In this document: positions 1 through 7,700 of the stretch, piece by piece
Position numbering within the stretch: the first letter of the stretch is position 1
Layout of the letters: every line of letters begins with the position of its first letter
Source: Chroococcidiopsidaceae cyanobacterium CP_BM_RX_35
Lineage (GTDB): Bacteria; Cyanobacteriota; Cyanobacteriia; Cyanobacteriales; Chroococcidiopsidaceae
Assembly (NCBI GenBank): GCA_019242465.1
Contig: JAFAVL010000684.1
Coordinates: forward strand, 1 to 15,448
Reading direction: 5' to 3'
Length of the DNA stretch: 15,448 bases
Translations under genes and position numbers: made by a program
The notes under the pieces: generated by a model
Databases searched by the model: none
Seen by the model: only the letters and a program-made list of their open reading frames with translations
What the model was told of the DNA's origin: nothing

Positions 1-1
1 T

Positions 2-520
2 TTGGGTAGGGAGCCAAGTCAAATACAGTTCCACTATGGTCCTCGCGGCAAGCCATCACTGACGCCAGCTAGCGTGGCAAGCTGGCTCCGGTTTAATTTG
101 TCTCACTCTCAGGGGCTCGCTGTTTATGCCGTCACGCGTGATCGCGAGATTGGGATCGATATCGAACACATCCGCCCGATGCCCGAAGCAGCACAGCTTG
201 TATCACGCTTCTTTTCTGCCCAAGAGAATGCTATGTTTCGTACCCTGCTTCCCAGCCAGCAACAAACAGCATTCTTTCGTTGTTGGACACGCAAAGAAGC
301 TTACATAAAAGCGGTGGGAGATGGATTAGCCTTGTCCTTGGATCAGTTTGACGTCTCGCTTTCTCCTGATGAACCAGCGAGACTTTTAGGCATCAAAGGC
401 GATCACGCTGCCGCCACTCGCTGGTTTCTTCAAGAGCTAACGCCTGCACCTGACTACATTGCTGCTCTGGCTGTAGAAGGACAAGGCTTTTGTATACAGT
501 GCTGGCAATGGGTGGAGTAA
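2..520 (+). CDS. Sfp/HetI-type 4'-phosphopantetheinyl transferase, 5' end outside window
   Basis: This enzyme moves the phosphopantetheine arm of coenzyme A onto a serine of carrier proteins (acyl, peptidyl or aryl), converting apo to holo form for fatty acid, polyketide or heterocyst-glycolipid type synthesis. The visible 172 residues hold the family core. A substrate-side RFNLSHS motif lies near residue 30-36. The Mg2+/CoA-binding GIDIE is at 51-55, with acidic D53 and E55. The catalytic helix WTRKEAYIKAVGDG is at 95-108, with W95, K98, E99 and K103. Relatives are about 220-240 residues and have a YLG..P..I.F.YG..GKP stretch just before this core. The TTG at position 2 is therefore most likely the internal leucine of that stretch, not a start, and the gene is cut by the window edge. 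Codons are in phase with base 2. It precedes prmA by 54 bases on the same strand. The family is clear; the carrier-protein target is not. Confidence 0.9.
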   Translation: MGREPSQIQFHYGPRGKPSLTPASVASWLRFNLSHSQGLAVYAVTRDREIGIDIEHIRPMPEAAQLVSRFFSAQENAMFRTLLPSQQQTAFFRCWTRKEAYIKAVGDGLALSLDQFDVSLSPDEPARLLGIKGDHAAATRWFLQELTPAPDYIAALAVEGQGFCIQCWQWVE

Positions 521-574
521 AAACCTATCAATTTGCGTAGTGAGCCATGGGCATAAAGCATAAAGGAGCAGAAC

Positions 575-1540
575 ATGACGTGGATAGAGTTGAGCCTCAA
601 CACAACACCTGAGGCAGTAGATTGGGTAAGTACGCTGCTGGCTACAGCTGATTACCCTGGTGAACTCAATATCAAAAAATACGTTGAACATCCATCAAAC
701 AACTTAACCGCTCAAGACGTAGTTCAGCCTCTTTGGGCGTTCACGATTTACCTGTATCTATTCAAAAATGGCACTGTAAGCACACAAATAGAAGAAATCG
801 AGAATCTGCTTTTGCCTTTACGTCGCACAGGACTGGCTTCTGCACTTCAGCTTACTAGGGTTGAGGAGAAACCAGCACAAGTAGCTGCACTCAGCCCCCC
901 CGTTCGTCAAATTGGGCAACGGTTCGTTGTGTTCACTCCCGACACGCCCCTAGAGACTGAGGTCGTAGACAAAGTAGCCTTAAAGCTTAGCAAAACCCTC
1001 GCCTTCGGTAGCGGTTTACATCCAACGACAGTTGTTAGTCTCCAACTCCTTGAGCGGTATATTGTTCCCGATATGTATGCTCTTGATCTGGGAGCCGGTT
1101 CAGGGATTTTGAGTGTAGCGATGGCCAAGCTGGGGGCAAAGGTTTTAGCACTAGACAATGACATGATTGCTGTGCAAGCCACTCAAGATGCTGTCCGTCA
1201 AAATGGGGTAGAGCAGCGGGTCGTGGTCATGGAAGGGAGCTTGGGACGCGGCAACGAACTGGGGCATTGGCTTGGTGGGAAGACCGTAGACAATGTACCA
1301 ACCATTAGCACCACAGCAACCTTTGACCTCATTGTCGCAAATATCCTGGCACGGATACATGTTGCCCTTGCCGATGATTTTCGATACGCCCTTCGTCGGG
1401 CAGGAATCCTAATTACAGCTGGTTTTACCACCGATTATGAGGATGAAGTTAGTGCAGCTTTTATCGAGGCAGGATTTGAAGCCGTTGATTGTGAACGATT
1501 TAACGAATGGGTAGCACTTGCCCATCGTCTGAAAGCATAG
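575..1540 (+). CDS. prmA: Ribosomal protein L11 methyltransferase (PrmA)
   Basis: The predicted cytosolic SAM-dependent methyltransferase modifies the amino groups of ribosomal protein L11. The 321-residue length fits the family (about 290-320). The N-terminal substrate-recognition domain starts WIELSLNTTPEAVDWVSTLL, a PrmA-like pattern. The linker leads to FGSGLHPTT, the PrmA counterpart of GTGTHPTT. Motif I follows as LDLGAGSGILSVA, then an acidic LALDND strand end, and finally FDLIVANILARI, matching the family's VANILA motif. A segment before VANILA (about residues 215-245, containing WLGGKTVDNVP) looks like a lineage-specific insertion. The ATG at 575 is supported by an AGGAG at 564-568 with a six-base spacer. 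The gene lies 54 bases behind the phosphopantetheinyl transferase gene and could share its transcript. L11 as the substrate is inferred from the family. Confidence 0.88.
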   Translation: MTWIELSLNTTPEAVDWVSTLLATADYPGELNIKKYVEHPSNNLTAQDVVQPLWAFTIYLYLFKNGTVSTQIEEIENLLLPLRRTGLASALQLTRVEEKPAQVAALSPPVRQIGQRFVVFTPDTPLETEVVDKVALKLSKTLAFGSGLHPTTVVSLQLLERYIVPDMYALDLGAGSGILSVAMAKLGAKVLALDNDMIAVQATQDAVRQNGVEQRVVVMEGSLGRGNELGHWLGGKTVDNVPTISTTATFDLIVANILARIHVALADDFRYALRRAGILITAGFTTDYEDEVSAAFIEAGFEAVDCERFNEWVALAHRLKA

Positions 1541-1541
1541 C

Positions 1542-1558
1542 GATGCTGCCAAAGCATC
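1542..1558 (+). terminator. Weak hairpin after prmA
   Basis: GATGCT and AGCATC form a perfect 6-bp stem around a 5-base loop immediately after the prmA stop codon. There is no T-tract behind it, so it is at best a weak or factor-assisted terminator or an mRNA 3'-end stabiliser. The rest of the 113-base gap to the next gene shows no coding sequence. Confidence 0.3.
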
Positions 1559-1653
1559 CATTGTTTGCCGGTGCTTTAAATGCTACCGCAACCTCAAGGC
1601 GGCGAGCAGAAGATGATTATCTTACTTCATATACCTATTAATTTTTTGAAGCT

Positions 1654-2427
1654 ATGACGTACTCAATGCAAAATCGAATCGTTCTGATTACAGGTGCTAG
1701 TAGTGGGATTGGTGCATCCTGCGCCACACTCTTTGCAGACGCTGGAGCCAAACTGATACTGGCAGCTAGACGCAAAGAGCGACTAGAGCAACTTGCTGAT
1801 GAACTGCGTCAGAAGTACCGTTGTGAAATTTATCTGGTGCAACTTGATGTCAGTTCGCACTCCTCAGTTGCAGCTGCCCTTTCGTTCCCCCCATCTTGGT
1901 CGGATATTGATGTGTTAATTAATAATGCTGGTCTAAGTCGAGGATTAGATAAGCTTTATGAAGGCGATATCCAAAATTGGGAGGAGATGATTGATACCAA
2001 CATTAAAGGCTTGCTTTATGTGACCCGGGTAATTGTTCCAGGCATGGTGAGTCGTGGCAAAGGGCATGTGGTCAATATTGGTTCAGTGGCGGGACATCAA
2101 ACTTACCCAGGTGGCAATGTTTATTGCGCAACGAAAGCGGCGGTGAGAGCTATTTCAGAAGGACTGAAGCAAGATTTATTGGGAACACCTGTGCGAGTTA
2201 GCTCTGTAGACCCTGGCTTAGTGGAAACCGAGTTCAGCGTAGTGCGGTTTCATGGCGATGCGGAGCGAGCCGACAATACTTACCAAGGCATGACTCCATT
2301 GACACCTGACAATATTGCCGACATCATTCTGTTCTGTGTTACACGACCAGTACATGTCAATATCAATGATGTGCTGGTGATGCCAACCGATCAAGCGGGT
2401 CCGACACTCGTCCATCGACGGGTATAG
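1654..2427 (+). CDS. Short-chain dehydrogenase/reductase, YdfG-like
   Basis: This is a classical SDR oxidoreductase of 257 residues. The Rossmann dinucleotide motif TGASSGIG is at 13-20. R39-R40 after the second strand suggest NADP(H) preference. The structural NNAG motif is at 90-93. The catalytic set is N116, S144, Y157 and K161 (YCATK). Motifs such as NIGSVAGHQTYPGGNVY and the C-terminal DNIADIILFCVTRPVHVNI resemble E. coli YdfG, an NADP-dependent 3-hydroxy acid (L-allo-threonine/serine) dehydrogenase. The substrate here is inferred only by similarity. The annotated ATG is at 1654, and an in-frame ATG at 1666 is an alternative start, since most relatives begin just before the first beta strand. 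No strong Shine-Dalgarno is visible. The gene sits 87 bases upstream of a Rieske-flavoprotein on the same strand, which could be co-transcribed. Confidence 0.88.
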   Translation: MTYSMQNRIVLITGASSGIGASCATLFADAGAKLILAARRKERLEQLADELRQKYRCEIYLVQLDVSSHSSVAAALSFPPSWSDIDVLINNAGLSRGLDKLYEGDIQNWEEMIDTNIKGLLYVTRVIVPGMVSRGKGHVVNIGSVAGHQTYPGGNVYCATKAAVRAISEGLKQDLLGTPVRVSSVDPGLVETEFSVVRFHGDAERADNTYQGMTPLTPDNIADIILFCVTRPVHVNINDVLVMPTDQAGPTLVHRRV

Positions 2428-2514
2428 GTAGGCGTCATAGGGCTCTATCTGGAGTTAGAGGTAATGGCAATTAGAGTTTAGCCACAATGCCAAAGGTAAC
2501 TAAGTAAGCTATGT

Positions 2515-4107
2515 ATGAAGCAAATTGAAGCTATTGTTGCCAAAGTCGATGACCTGCAAGACGGTGAAATGCAGCAGGTGAGTGTTGGTGACATAGACGT
2601 ATTGTTAGCACGAGTGGATGGAAAGTTTCATGCTGTCGGAGCGTATTGTAGCCACTATCAAGCTCCGCTAGCGCAGGGAGTATTGAGTGGAAATCGCGTT
2701 GTTTGCCCTTGGCATAATGCCTGTTTCAATGTAGCGACTGGAGATCGGCAAGAACCACCTGGGTTAGATGCTCTCACTCGTTATCAGGTGCGGGTTGAAG
2801 GTGAAAATATCGTTGTCTGTCTACCGGAAGAGGCACAGGGGCTGCGAACTCCATCAATGGCTCAACATGCTCCAGAAGCTGATGGACGCATATTTGCGAT
2901 CCTAGGGGCAGGCGCAGCAGGGGCTCACGCAGCGGAAACCTTGAGAGAGACTGGATATCAAGGGCGGGTTGTTATGGTGACTAGTGAAGACCAACTACCC
3001 TACGACCGCACATGGCTGAGCAAAGATTACTTCATTGATCAGGTTTCTAGAGAACAGGTACCACTCAGATCGTCTGACTTTTACAAAGACTACGATATTG
3101 AAGTTTTGCTTAACAAACAGGCTGTGCATGTAGACGCAGGCGCAAAGCTCATCACCTTTAAGGATGGTGACACGCTGAATTATGACGCACTGCTCTTAGC
3201 TACAGGCGGCAAGCCCCGCCAACTTGATGTGCCTGGTAAGGATTTGCAGAATGTCTTCACACTGCGGAGTTTTGAGGATACCAATCGGATTCTGGCAGCA
3301 GCACACAAGGATGCACGGGCTGTGGTCATTGGGTCAAGTTTTATTGGCATGGAAGCTGCCGCTGGTTTAACTCAGCAGGGGTTAAAAGTTACAGTTGTTG
3401 CATCATCGCTCCCCTTTAAGAAGATCCTGGGCGAGGAAATAGGGCGAGTGTTTCAACAAGTTCATGAGGAGCAAGGTGTCTCCTTTCGACTAGGAAGGAA
3501 AGTAACTCAGCTTGCAGGCAACGGCAAAGTGGAAGCGGTAATCTTAGACAATGGCGAAAAATTGGTTGCTGACCTTGTTGTCGTTGGGATTGGTGTGCAG
3601 CCCGCAACGGAATTTCTAGAAGGCGTAGAATTGCACCCAGAGGATCAGAGTGTGCCAGTGGATGAGTACCTCTGCGCTGCCCCAGGGCTCTATGCTGCTG
3701 GCGATATTGCTTGCTACCCTGACTGGCGTACAGGCAAAGCGACTCGGATTGAACACTGGCGGCTTGCCGCCCAGCATGGTCAAGTTGCCGCGCATAATAT
3801 GGCAGGGCAAACTGTCAAGTTTATGGGCTTGCCTGTTTTCTGGACGATGCAGTTTAAATTTCCATTACGCTACGTTGGACACGCCGAGCAGTGGGATGAA
3901 ATTATCTTTGATGGCAAGCCCGAAGAGCGGGAATTTATTGCTTTCTACATCAAGGATAACCAGGTGCTGGCAGCAGCAACTAGTCAGCGGGATACAGAAA
4001 CAGCAGCAATTTCTGAACTGATGCGCTTGAATCAGATGCCGACACCAGAAGCATTGCGTAATGATTCAGTTGATTTGGTAAAGCTTGTGAAATTGGCTAA
4101 GCGCTGA
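2515..4107 (+). CDS. Rieske [2Fe-2S] plus FAD/NAD(P)-dependent oxidoreductase (AIF-like)
   Basis: This 530-residue protein joins two modules. Residues 1-105 are a Rieske ferredoxin domain with cluster ligands C45-x-H47 and C64-x2-H67 (CPWHNACF). Residues 125-530 are a pyridine-nucleotide-disulfide-type flavoprotein of the apoptosis-inducing-factor-like/ferredoxin-reductase kind. It has an FAD-binding GxGxxG at 131-136, a second NAD(P)-binding fold around AVVIGSSFIGMEAAA, and the FAD-contact motif GLYAAGDIACYPD in the C-terminal half. The expected role is electron transfer between NAD(P)H and the Rieske cluster or an external partner. The physiological substrate cannot be read from sequence. 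There is no signal peptide or membrane segment, so it is probably cytosolic. The ATG at 2515 puts the Rieske domain at the very N terminus; Shine-Dalgarno support is weak. Its stop codon is one base from the stop of the convergent DUF445 gene. Confidence 0.9.
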   Translation: MKQIEAIVAKVDDLQDGEMQQVSVGDIDVLLARVDGKFHAVGAYCSHYQAPLAQGVLSGNRVVCPWHNACFNVATGDRQEPPGLDALTRYQVRVEGENIVVCLPEEAQGLRTPSMAQHAPEADGRIFAILGAGAAGAHAAETLRETGYQGRVVMVTSEDQLPYDRTWLSKDYFIDQVSREQVPLRSSDFYKDYDIEVLLNKQAVHVDAGAKLITFKDGDTLNYDALLLATGGKPRQLDVPGKDLQNVFTLRSFEDTNRILAAAHKDARAVVIGSSFIGMEAAAGLTQQGLKVTVVASSLPFKKILGEEIGRVFQQVHEEQGVSFRLGRKVTQLAGNGKVEAVILDNGEKLVADLVVVGIGVQPATEFLEGVELHPEDQSVPVDEYLCAAPGLYAAGDIACYPDWRTGKATRIEHWRLAAQHGQVAAHNMAGQTVKFMGLPVFWTMQFKFPLRYVGHAEQWDEIIFDGKPEEREFIAFYIKDNQVLAAATSQRDTETAAISELMRLNQMPTPEALRNDSVDLVKLVKLAKR

Positions 4108-4108
4108 T

Positions 4109-5344
4109 TCACTGTATCCGCAGCAGTAGCAGCAAAGTCTGGAACAAACCCACCATAAACCCCAAAAGACCGCCTAGATTAACGATTGCCTGCAATTCAT
4201 TTTTCACAATCCCCTGAGTTGCTAGCTCTAACTCTGCCGCCGAAGTTGACTTGATCCGGTCAATAATCACTTGGTCAATTGCCAGAATCGGGATTGCCTG
4301 AGCTACGAGTGCTTCCAAGTCTTTTTCTAAGTAACGCTCTAGAATCAAGGCTAACTCTTGGCTAACGGCTTCTAAGGAACTATTGACAGCGGTTGAAGTT
4401 CGCAGGCGATTAAGCAGCAAAATGGCAATATTGTCCCAATTGATGGAGTTACTCAATCCTTGCAGCAGATCGGACCCTCCTGTTTGGACATAGCTGCGGA
4501 TACTGTCTCGGATCGTCTTCCGCAACTGCCGCACTGTCGAAACGGGCAAGTTTTGTAAGGATACATTTTGCAGCCAATTCTTCAGGCGATCGCGCACTCC
4601 CAAGGTTTGAATCACCTCTGCTAGGCGAACATTTGTTGTATCTTTCTCATCCAAACAAAAAGTCCGCATGCGGCTGAGGGTATTGCGTAGACCAAACATA
4701 TTAGCCACTACCCAGTAGGTGCCACTTGCCTTTTCTCGAAAGCTTTCGTCAATCAGTTGAATTGTGCGGTCGGTGAGAAAGTCAATGATGAGTTGCCGCA
4801 CCACATCTGGTGGCAACACCACTTGCAATAGCCAATCTGCTAGCTTCGAGGCTTGCTCTTCGCTTAGCTGAAAGTCTAGCAACACTTGGTCAAAAATCTG
4901 GTTGATTTGAGCTTCTAGAAAGTCTTCTCGCCGAGCTAGAACCTTGAATAACCGTGGCAAAGATTGTCCTAGTAAATCCCGGAGAATGCCAGCCAAAATT
5001 TTGGCAGTTTTCTGCTCCTTATCTAATCTGACTTGGTCAAGTGCTAATCGCAACAACCAAAGAATTCCTCCTTGGATACGCTCTGGTTGCAGCAGCCGTC
5101 TTGCCAGGTTCTGTAGTTCTCCTGGTGTCAGCAGCGAGCCCATGATCGTTTCCGAAATATTCTTAGCTAGGCGCTCCTGGTTGCGGGGAATCAAGCCAGG
5201 AGTAAAAGGTAGCTGCCGCTTGCCAAGGTAAATAGCTTTGTAGGGGCGGAACAACATTTTAATGGCTATATCGTTTGTGAAATAGCCAATAATGCCCCCT
5301 GCTATGGGAGGACTGATGTAAAGCAACAGGTTAGACCAATCCAC
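4109..5344 (-). CDS. DUF445 family membrane protein
   Basis: This 411-residue protein belongs to the DUF445 family (YheB-like in Bacillus), which is widespread in cyanobacteria and has no settled function. The N-terminal signature is plain: a hydrophobic segment at about 5-27 ([20 protein letters not shown]), then MLFRPY and [19 protein letters not shown]. The middle is long, helical and charged. The C terminus ends in a second hydrophobic segment (about 387-409, [19 protein letters not shown]). This suggests anchoring at both ends with the helical body on one side of the membrane. The start is GTG at 5344, chosen because the family signature begins directly after it; no good Shine-Dalgarno is seen. 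The frame upstream of the GTG runs into repeat DNA and is unlikely to be coding. An HIP1 octamer lies inside the gene at 4586-4593. Confidence 0.88.
   Translation of the reverse strand: MDWSNLLLYISPPIAGGIIGYFTNDIAIKMLFRPYKAIYLGKRQLPFTPGLIPRNQERLAKNISETIMGSLLTPGELQNLARRLLQPERIQGGILWLLRLALDQVRLDKEQKTAKILAGILRDLLGQSLPRLFKVLARREDFLEAQINQIFDQVLLDFQLSEEQASKLADWLLQVVLPPDVVRQLIIDFLTDRTIQLIDESFREKASGTYWVVANMFGLRNTLSRMRTFCLDEKDTTNVRLAEVIQTLGVRDRLKNWLQNVSLQNLPVSTVRQLRKTIRDSIRSYVQTGGSDLLQGLSNSINWDNIAILLLNRLRTSTAVNSSLEAVSQELALILERYLEKDLEALVAQAIPILAIDQVIIDRIKSTSAAELELATQGIVKNELQAIVNLGGLLGFMVGLFQTLLLLLRIQ
4586..4593. repeat. HIP1 octamer GCGATCGC
   Basis: This is a perfect copy of the highly iterated palindrome abundant in many cyanobacterial genomes. 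It lies inside the DUF445 gene. Confidence 0.9.
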
Positions 5345-5389
5345 AAAAGCAATCCAGGAGAAATGAGGGATTTCAAATTTGCGACTTGG

Positions 5390-5602
5390 GACTCAAGGCT
5401 TCGCCGGAGGTGGCTCCGGCACGGCGAATGAAGGCGAAACCGCCGTTCTCCCGGAGGCGACCTCCGGGCGGACGATAAAGCCTCCGGGAGACCCACAGGC
5501 AACGTCCTTGAGAACGGCGGGACGAGGGAGCCTCGTCCCAACCGCACGGACGCTCTTATGGTCGAGCGCATCGACCCCAACGCCCTCCTCGACTCAAGAG
5601 CG
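5390..5602. repeat. Block of nested perfect palindromes (REP-like), flanked by 8-bp direct repeats
   Basis: The spacer between DUF445 and menG is GC-rich and made of consecutive hairpins. Stem 1 is 5403-5409/5414-5420 (7 bp, loop 4). Stem 2 is 5450-5457/5461-5468 (8 bp, loop 3). An outer stem, 5440-5450/5510-5520, has 11 perfect base pairs and encloses stem 2. Stem 3 is 5519-5527/5531-5539 (9 bp, loop 3). Stem 4 is 5560-5565/5571-5576 (6 bp, loop 5). An outer 7-bp stem, 5551-5557/5596-5602, encloses stem 4. GACTCAAG occurs at 5390-5397 and again at 5591-5598. The element could be a repetitive extragenic palindrome cluster or a non-autonomous mobile repeat. Both flanking genes read leftward, so it lies upstream of DUF445 and downstream of menG. 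Open frames across it look spurious. Confidence 0.75.
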
Positions 5603-5613
5603 CAAGCTCATCT

Positions 5614-5632
5614 TGGATCTAAGATCTAAGAC
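5614..5632 (-). terminator. Imperfect inverted repeat at the menG stop codon
   Basis: CTTGGATC (5613-5620 region) and GATCTAAG (5622-5629 region) form a stem with one mismatch overlapping the menG stop codon. It may help end menG transcription, but no clear T-tract follows. Ends are approximate by one or two bases. Confidence 0.25.
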
Positions 5633-6321
5633 TTAGTGATCGCCAATACTCCCATCATACCGTTGACAATGGCATAGTGCGTGGCAGCAGTAAACCCCAC
5701 TTGATGGGCAAATTCAACCTGCTCTGCTCCTGTTGGAAATCGGTCGAGGCTGGGATTGATGTATGCGTATTCTTCTGTTAGACCAAACTGCTGTGCCACT
5801 GGCACGACGATATTTTGTAGATACCACTGCTGAAAGGTTCTCAACTGGGGATTGCTAGGGCGATGGAAGTCTAAGATAGCAGCTCTGGCACCAGGTTTGA
5901 GAATGCGATGTAATTCTTTGAGACTGCGGGGAATATCTGTGACGTTTCGTAAACCATAGCCCATGGTGGCAGCATCGAAGTAGTTGTCTGCAAAGGGTAA
6001 ATCTAATACATCTGCCTCAACCCAGGTAATTGGGGGATGCGGGTATTGACGCTGTGTCCGCTCTTGGGCAATTGCTAGCTGCGCTGGAGCAAAATCCACT
6101 CCATACACACGACCAGTTTTTCCTACCCGCCGTGCTAGTTGCAATGTCAGATCGCCACTACCACAGCATAGATCGATACAAGTATTGCCAGGTTGAGCAT
6201 AACTCCACTTCACCGTCATCTGCTTCCAGATATGGTGCTGTCCCAGACTCAACCAGTCGTTCATCTGGTCGTAAACTGGGGCAATGCGGTTAAAAATGGC
6301 GCGAATTGAATTGGCGGTCAT
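5626..6321 (-). CDS. menG: Demethylphylloquinone/demethylmenaquinone methyltransferase (MenG/UbiE)
   Basis: This SAM-dependent C-methyltransferase of the UbiE/COQ5 family is 231 residues, the normal length. Signature 1 lies near the N terminus (YDQMNDWLSLGQHHIWK, residues 17-33). The SAM-binding motif I is DLCCGSG at 50-56. Signature 2 is ILKPGARAAILDF, followed by a family-typical C terminus (INPSLDRFPTGAEQ, then HYAIVNGMMGVL). In cyanobacteria, which make phylloquinone and plastoquinone rather than ubiquinone, the expected reaction is methylation of 2-phytyl-1,4-naphthoquinol, the last step towards the photosystem I quinone. That substrate is inferred from family knowledge. The ATG at 6321 places signature 1 as expected; no Shine-Dalgarno is visible. 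The gene diverges from raf1. Confidence 0.92.
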   Translation of the reverse strand: MTANSIRAIFNRIAPVYDQMNDWLSLGQHHIWKQMTVKWSYAQPGNTCIDLCCGSGDLTLQLARRVGKTGRVYGVDFAPAQLAIAQERTQRQYPHPPITWVEADVLDLPFADNYFDAATMGYGLRNVTDIPRSLKELHRILKPGARAAILDFHRPSNPQLRTFQQWYLQNIVVPVAQQFGLTEEYAYINPSLDRFPTGAEQVEFAHQVGFTAATHYAIVNGMMGVLAITKS

Positions 6322-6429
6322 TTGTTAATGCTATCACCCAAGCTGTACGGTATTGCTGAATTAAGAGATGCTTGGTCTTGGTCGAAGGTGTATTACTAAG
6401 CTACCCACATAAGGCAGGACGCCCGATCT

Positions 6430-6450
6430 AGCAAGCAGATTGAGCTTGCT
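6430..6450. promoter_or_regulatory. Hairpin in the menG-raf1 divergent spacer
   Basis: AGCAAGC and GCTTGCT form a perfect 7-bp stem with a 7-base loop. It sits in the spacer between two divergent starts and could be an operator or a 5'-leader structure. It is seen as structure only. Confidence 0.3.
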
Positions 6451-6456
6451 TAAAGC

Positions 6457-6483
6457 AGCAGCCGGAGTAGAACTCCGGCTGCT
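6457..6483. promoter_or_regulatory. Strong hairpin upstream of raf1
   Basis: AGCAGCCGGAG and CTCCGGCTGCT form a perfect, GC-rich 11-bp stem with a 5-base loop (TAGAA), ending 50 bases before the raf1 start. Only a short T-run follows on either strand. It is therefore more like a leader structure, attenuator or dispersed palindrome than a clean intrinsic terminator. It lies six bases after another hairpin. Confidence 0.4.
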
Positions 6484-6533
6484 TTGAGGAGATTGTCAGT
6501 TTATGCACGGTACATTGGATAAGAAGATAGGTC

Positions 6534-7613
6534 ATGTACCCAACTTACGCTGAAATTATGACTCAACTACCACCTGATGATTCTGAGACATTGCTGCAAT
6601 CGCTGCGGCAAAAGCAAGGCAATTGGGTGGAATGGGGAAAAGCGTGCCAGCAGTTGCAAAAAAGCGGTTATAGTCCTCAGGCAATCTTTGAAGCGACTGG
6701 ATTTGAGCCAATCCAGCAAAATCAAATTATTGTTGGCTCCCAAGTTTATGCCTCATTAGAGCAAGCTGGGGTATCAGAGGCAGTGCGATCGCACTACAAC
6801 CACAAGGGCAGCGATATTTTGTACGAATTTCGTCTACTTACCCAACCAGAAAGGGCGGCAGCTGCCGAGTTAGTTGTGCAACACCAGCTAAACGCTGACG
6901 ACGCTCGTGAGGTGGCAAGAGCCATCAAAGAATTTGAGTATCTCCGCACCCTGCCAGCAGGGTTTTCCAACCATCCAGGTGATGCCGTCGCTTACCAGTG
7001 TTGGAAACTCGCCCGCCAAAAAACTGAACTGCAAGATCGCTCCCGTCTGATTGCCAAGGGCTTAAGATTTGCCCACACTCAGAGCGCCCGCCAACAGATC
7101 GAGCAGTTGTTAGTTGACTTCACCGTAGAGCCTAAGCGCCCAGCCCCCAAACTACCGATCTATCGAATGGAGTCTGAGGAGGAATTGCCCCGTCTCGTAC
7201 CAGTAGTAGGTCAGATGCCCTTGAAGGCAACTGACTTACAAGCTGTCCCCTTGGTGGAGGAGATTGAACCATTTAGCTTAGTCAAGTTTGCTGGTGAGCA
7301 GGCTTGGGTCCCTTTGCCTGGATGGCAAGTCGTGTCGAGTGCAGAAGACCCAGTTGCTATTTTGTGCGACAGCGATCGCCTGCCCAATCAGACCACCAGC
7401 ACTCCAGAAACTGTCTTAGTGGTTATAGATCGGTCTAGGCGGCAGTGGGATGTCGATAGTTACTTCGTCGTTGACCAGTCAGGGCAGTTAGAGTTTCAGT
7501 GGTTTGAAACTGAAACCGCTCAACTACTTTTAGGGCGAGTCATCATCGTCGTCCGTCCGAAAAGAGTTCTTGATGAAGAACTCGCCAAAGATGCCTGGCA
7601 AATCGACGAATAA
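6534..7613 (+). CDS. raf1: RuBisCO accumulation factor 1 (Raf1)
   Basis: Raf1 is a dimeric assembly chaperone that helps RuBisCO large subunits form the octameric core in cyanobacteria and plants. The 359 residues match the family length. The N-terminal helical domain carries the recognisable stretch WVEWGKACQQLQKSGYSPQAIFEATGFEPIQQNQIIVGSQVY. The helical region continues to about residue 195. A charged linker follows (PKRPAPKLPIYRMESEEELPRLVPV), then the beta-rich C-terminal dimerisation domain (about 215-350) ending RVIIVVRPKRVLDEELAKDAW. The ATG at 6534 is given here, but ATG 6558 (MTQLPPDDSETLL) is an equally plausible start because homologues usually begin near it. Two HIP1 octamers lie within the gene. 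It diverges from menG, and a PII-like gene follows on the same strand. Confidence 0.93.
   Translation: MYPTYAEIMTQLPPDDSETLLQSLRQKQGNWVEWGKACQQLQKSGYSPQAIFEATGFEPIQQNQIIVGSQVYASLEQAGVSEAVRSHYNHKGSDILYEFRLLTQPERAAAAELVVQHQLNADDAREVARAIKEFEYLRTLPAGFSNHPGDAVAYQCWKLARQKTELQDRSRLIAKGLRFAHTQSARQQIEQLLVDFTVEPKRPAPKLPIYRMESEEELPRLVPVVGQMPLKATDLQAVPLVEEIEPFSLVKFAGEQAWVPLPGWQVVSSAEDPVAILCDSDRLPNQTTSTPETVLVVIDRSRRQWDVDSYFVVDQSGQLEFQWFETETAQLLLGRVIIVVRPKRVLDEELAKDAWQIDE
6785..6792. repeat. HIP1 octamer GCGATCGC
   Basis: This is a perfect HIP1 copy inside raf1. Confidence 0.9.
7372..7379. repeat. HIP1 octamer GCGATCGC
   Basis: This is a perfect HIP1 copy inside raf1. It is the last one before a gap of about 6.8 kb without any. 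Confidence 0.9.
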
Positions 7614-7640
7614 ACCTTGCCCTAGCATGTAATATCTAGA

Positions 7641-7673
7641 AGGCAACTTTCGTCTGTTGCGACAACTTTGCCT
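7641..7673 (+). promoter_or_regulatory. Hairpin between raf1 and the PII-like gene
   Basis: AGGCAA (7641-7646) pairs with TTGCCT (7668-7673). An inner GTTG/CAAC stem (7656-7659/7663-7666) closes on a CGA loop. It may be a leader structure of the PII-like mRNA or a processing signal after raf1. There is no T-tract. Confidence 0.3.
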
Positions 7674-7689
7674 AACACAATGTTAATTC

Positions 7690-7694
7690 AGGAG
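7690..7694 (+). promoter_or_regulatory. Shine-Dalgarno that fixes the start of the PII-like gene
   Basis: AGGAG lies six bases before ATG 7701, favouring that codon over ATG 7680 and TTG 7668 in the same frame. The site is part of a perfect 10-bp palindrome AGGAGCTCCT (7690-7699), which could pair with itself between transcripts or form part of an operator. Confidence 0.7.
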
Positions 7695-7700
7695 CTCCTC

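Noticed and set aside
2..4. TTG at position 2 as the true start of the phosphopantetheinyl transferase
   Set aside because: The following residues match the interior of the family rather than its N terminus, so the gene most likely starts outside the window.
5302..5580. 92-codon minus-strand frame across the palindrome block
   Set aside because: It is basic, arises from GC-rich repeat DNA and overlaps the DUF445 start in another frame; nothing protein-like beyond the open frame.
5379..5636. 85-codon plus-strand frame over the same block
   Set aside because: It is the mirror of the repeat DNA, with no Shine-Dalgarno or recognisable motif.
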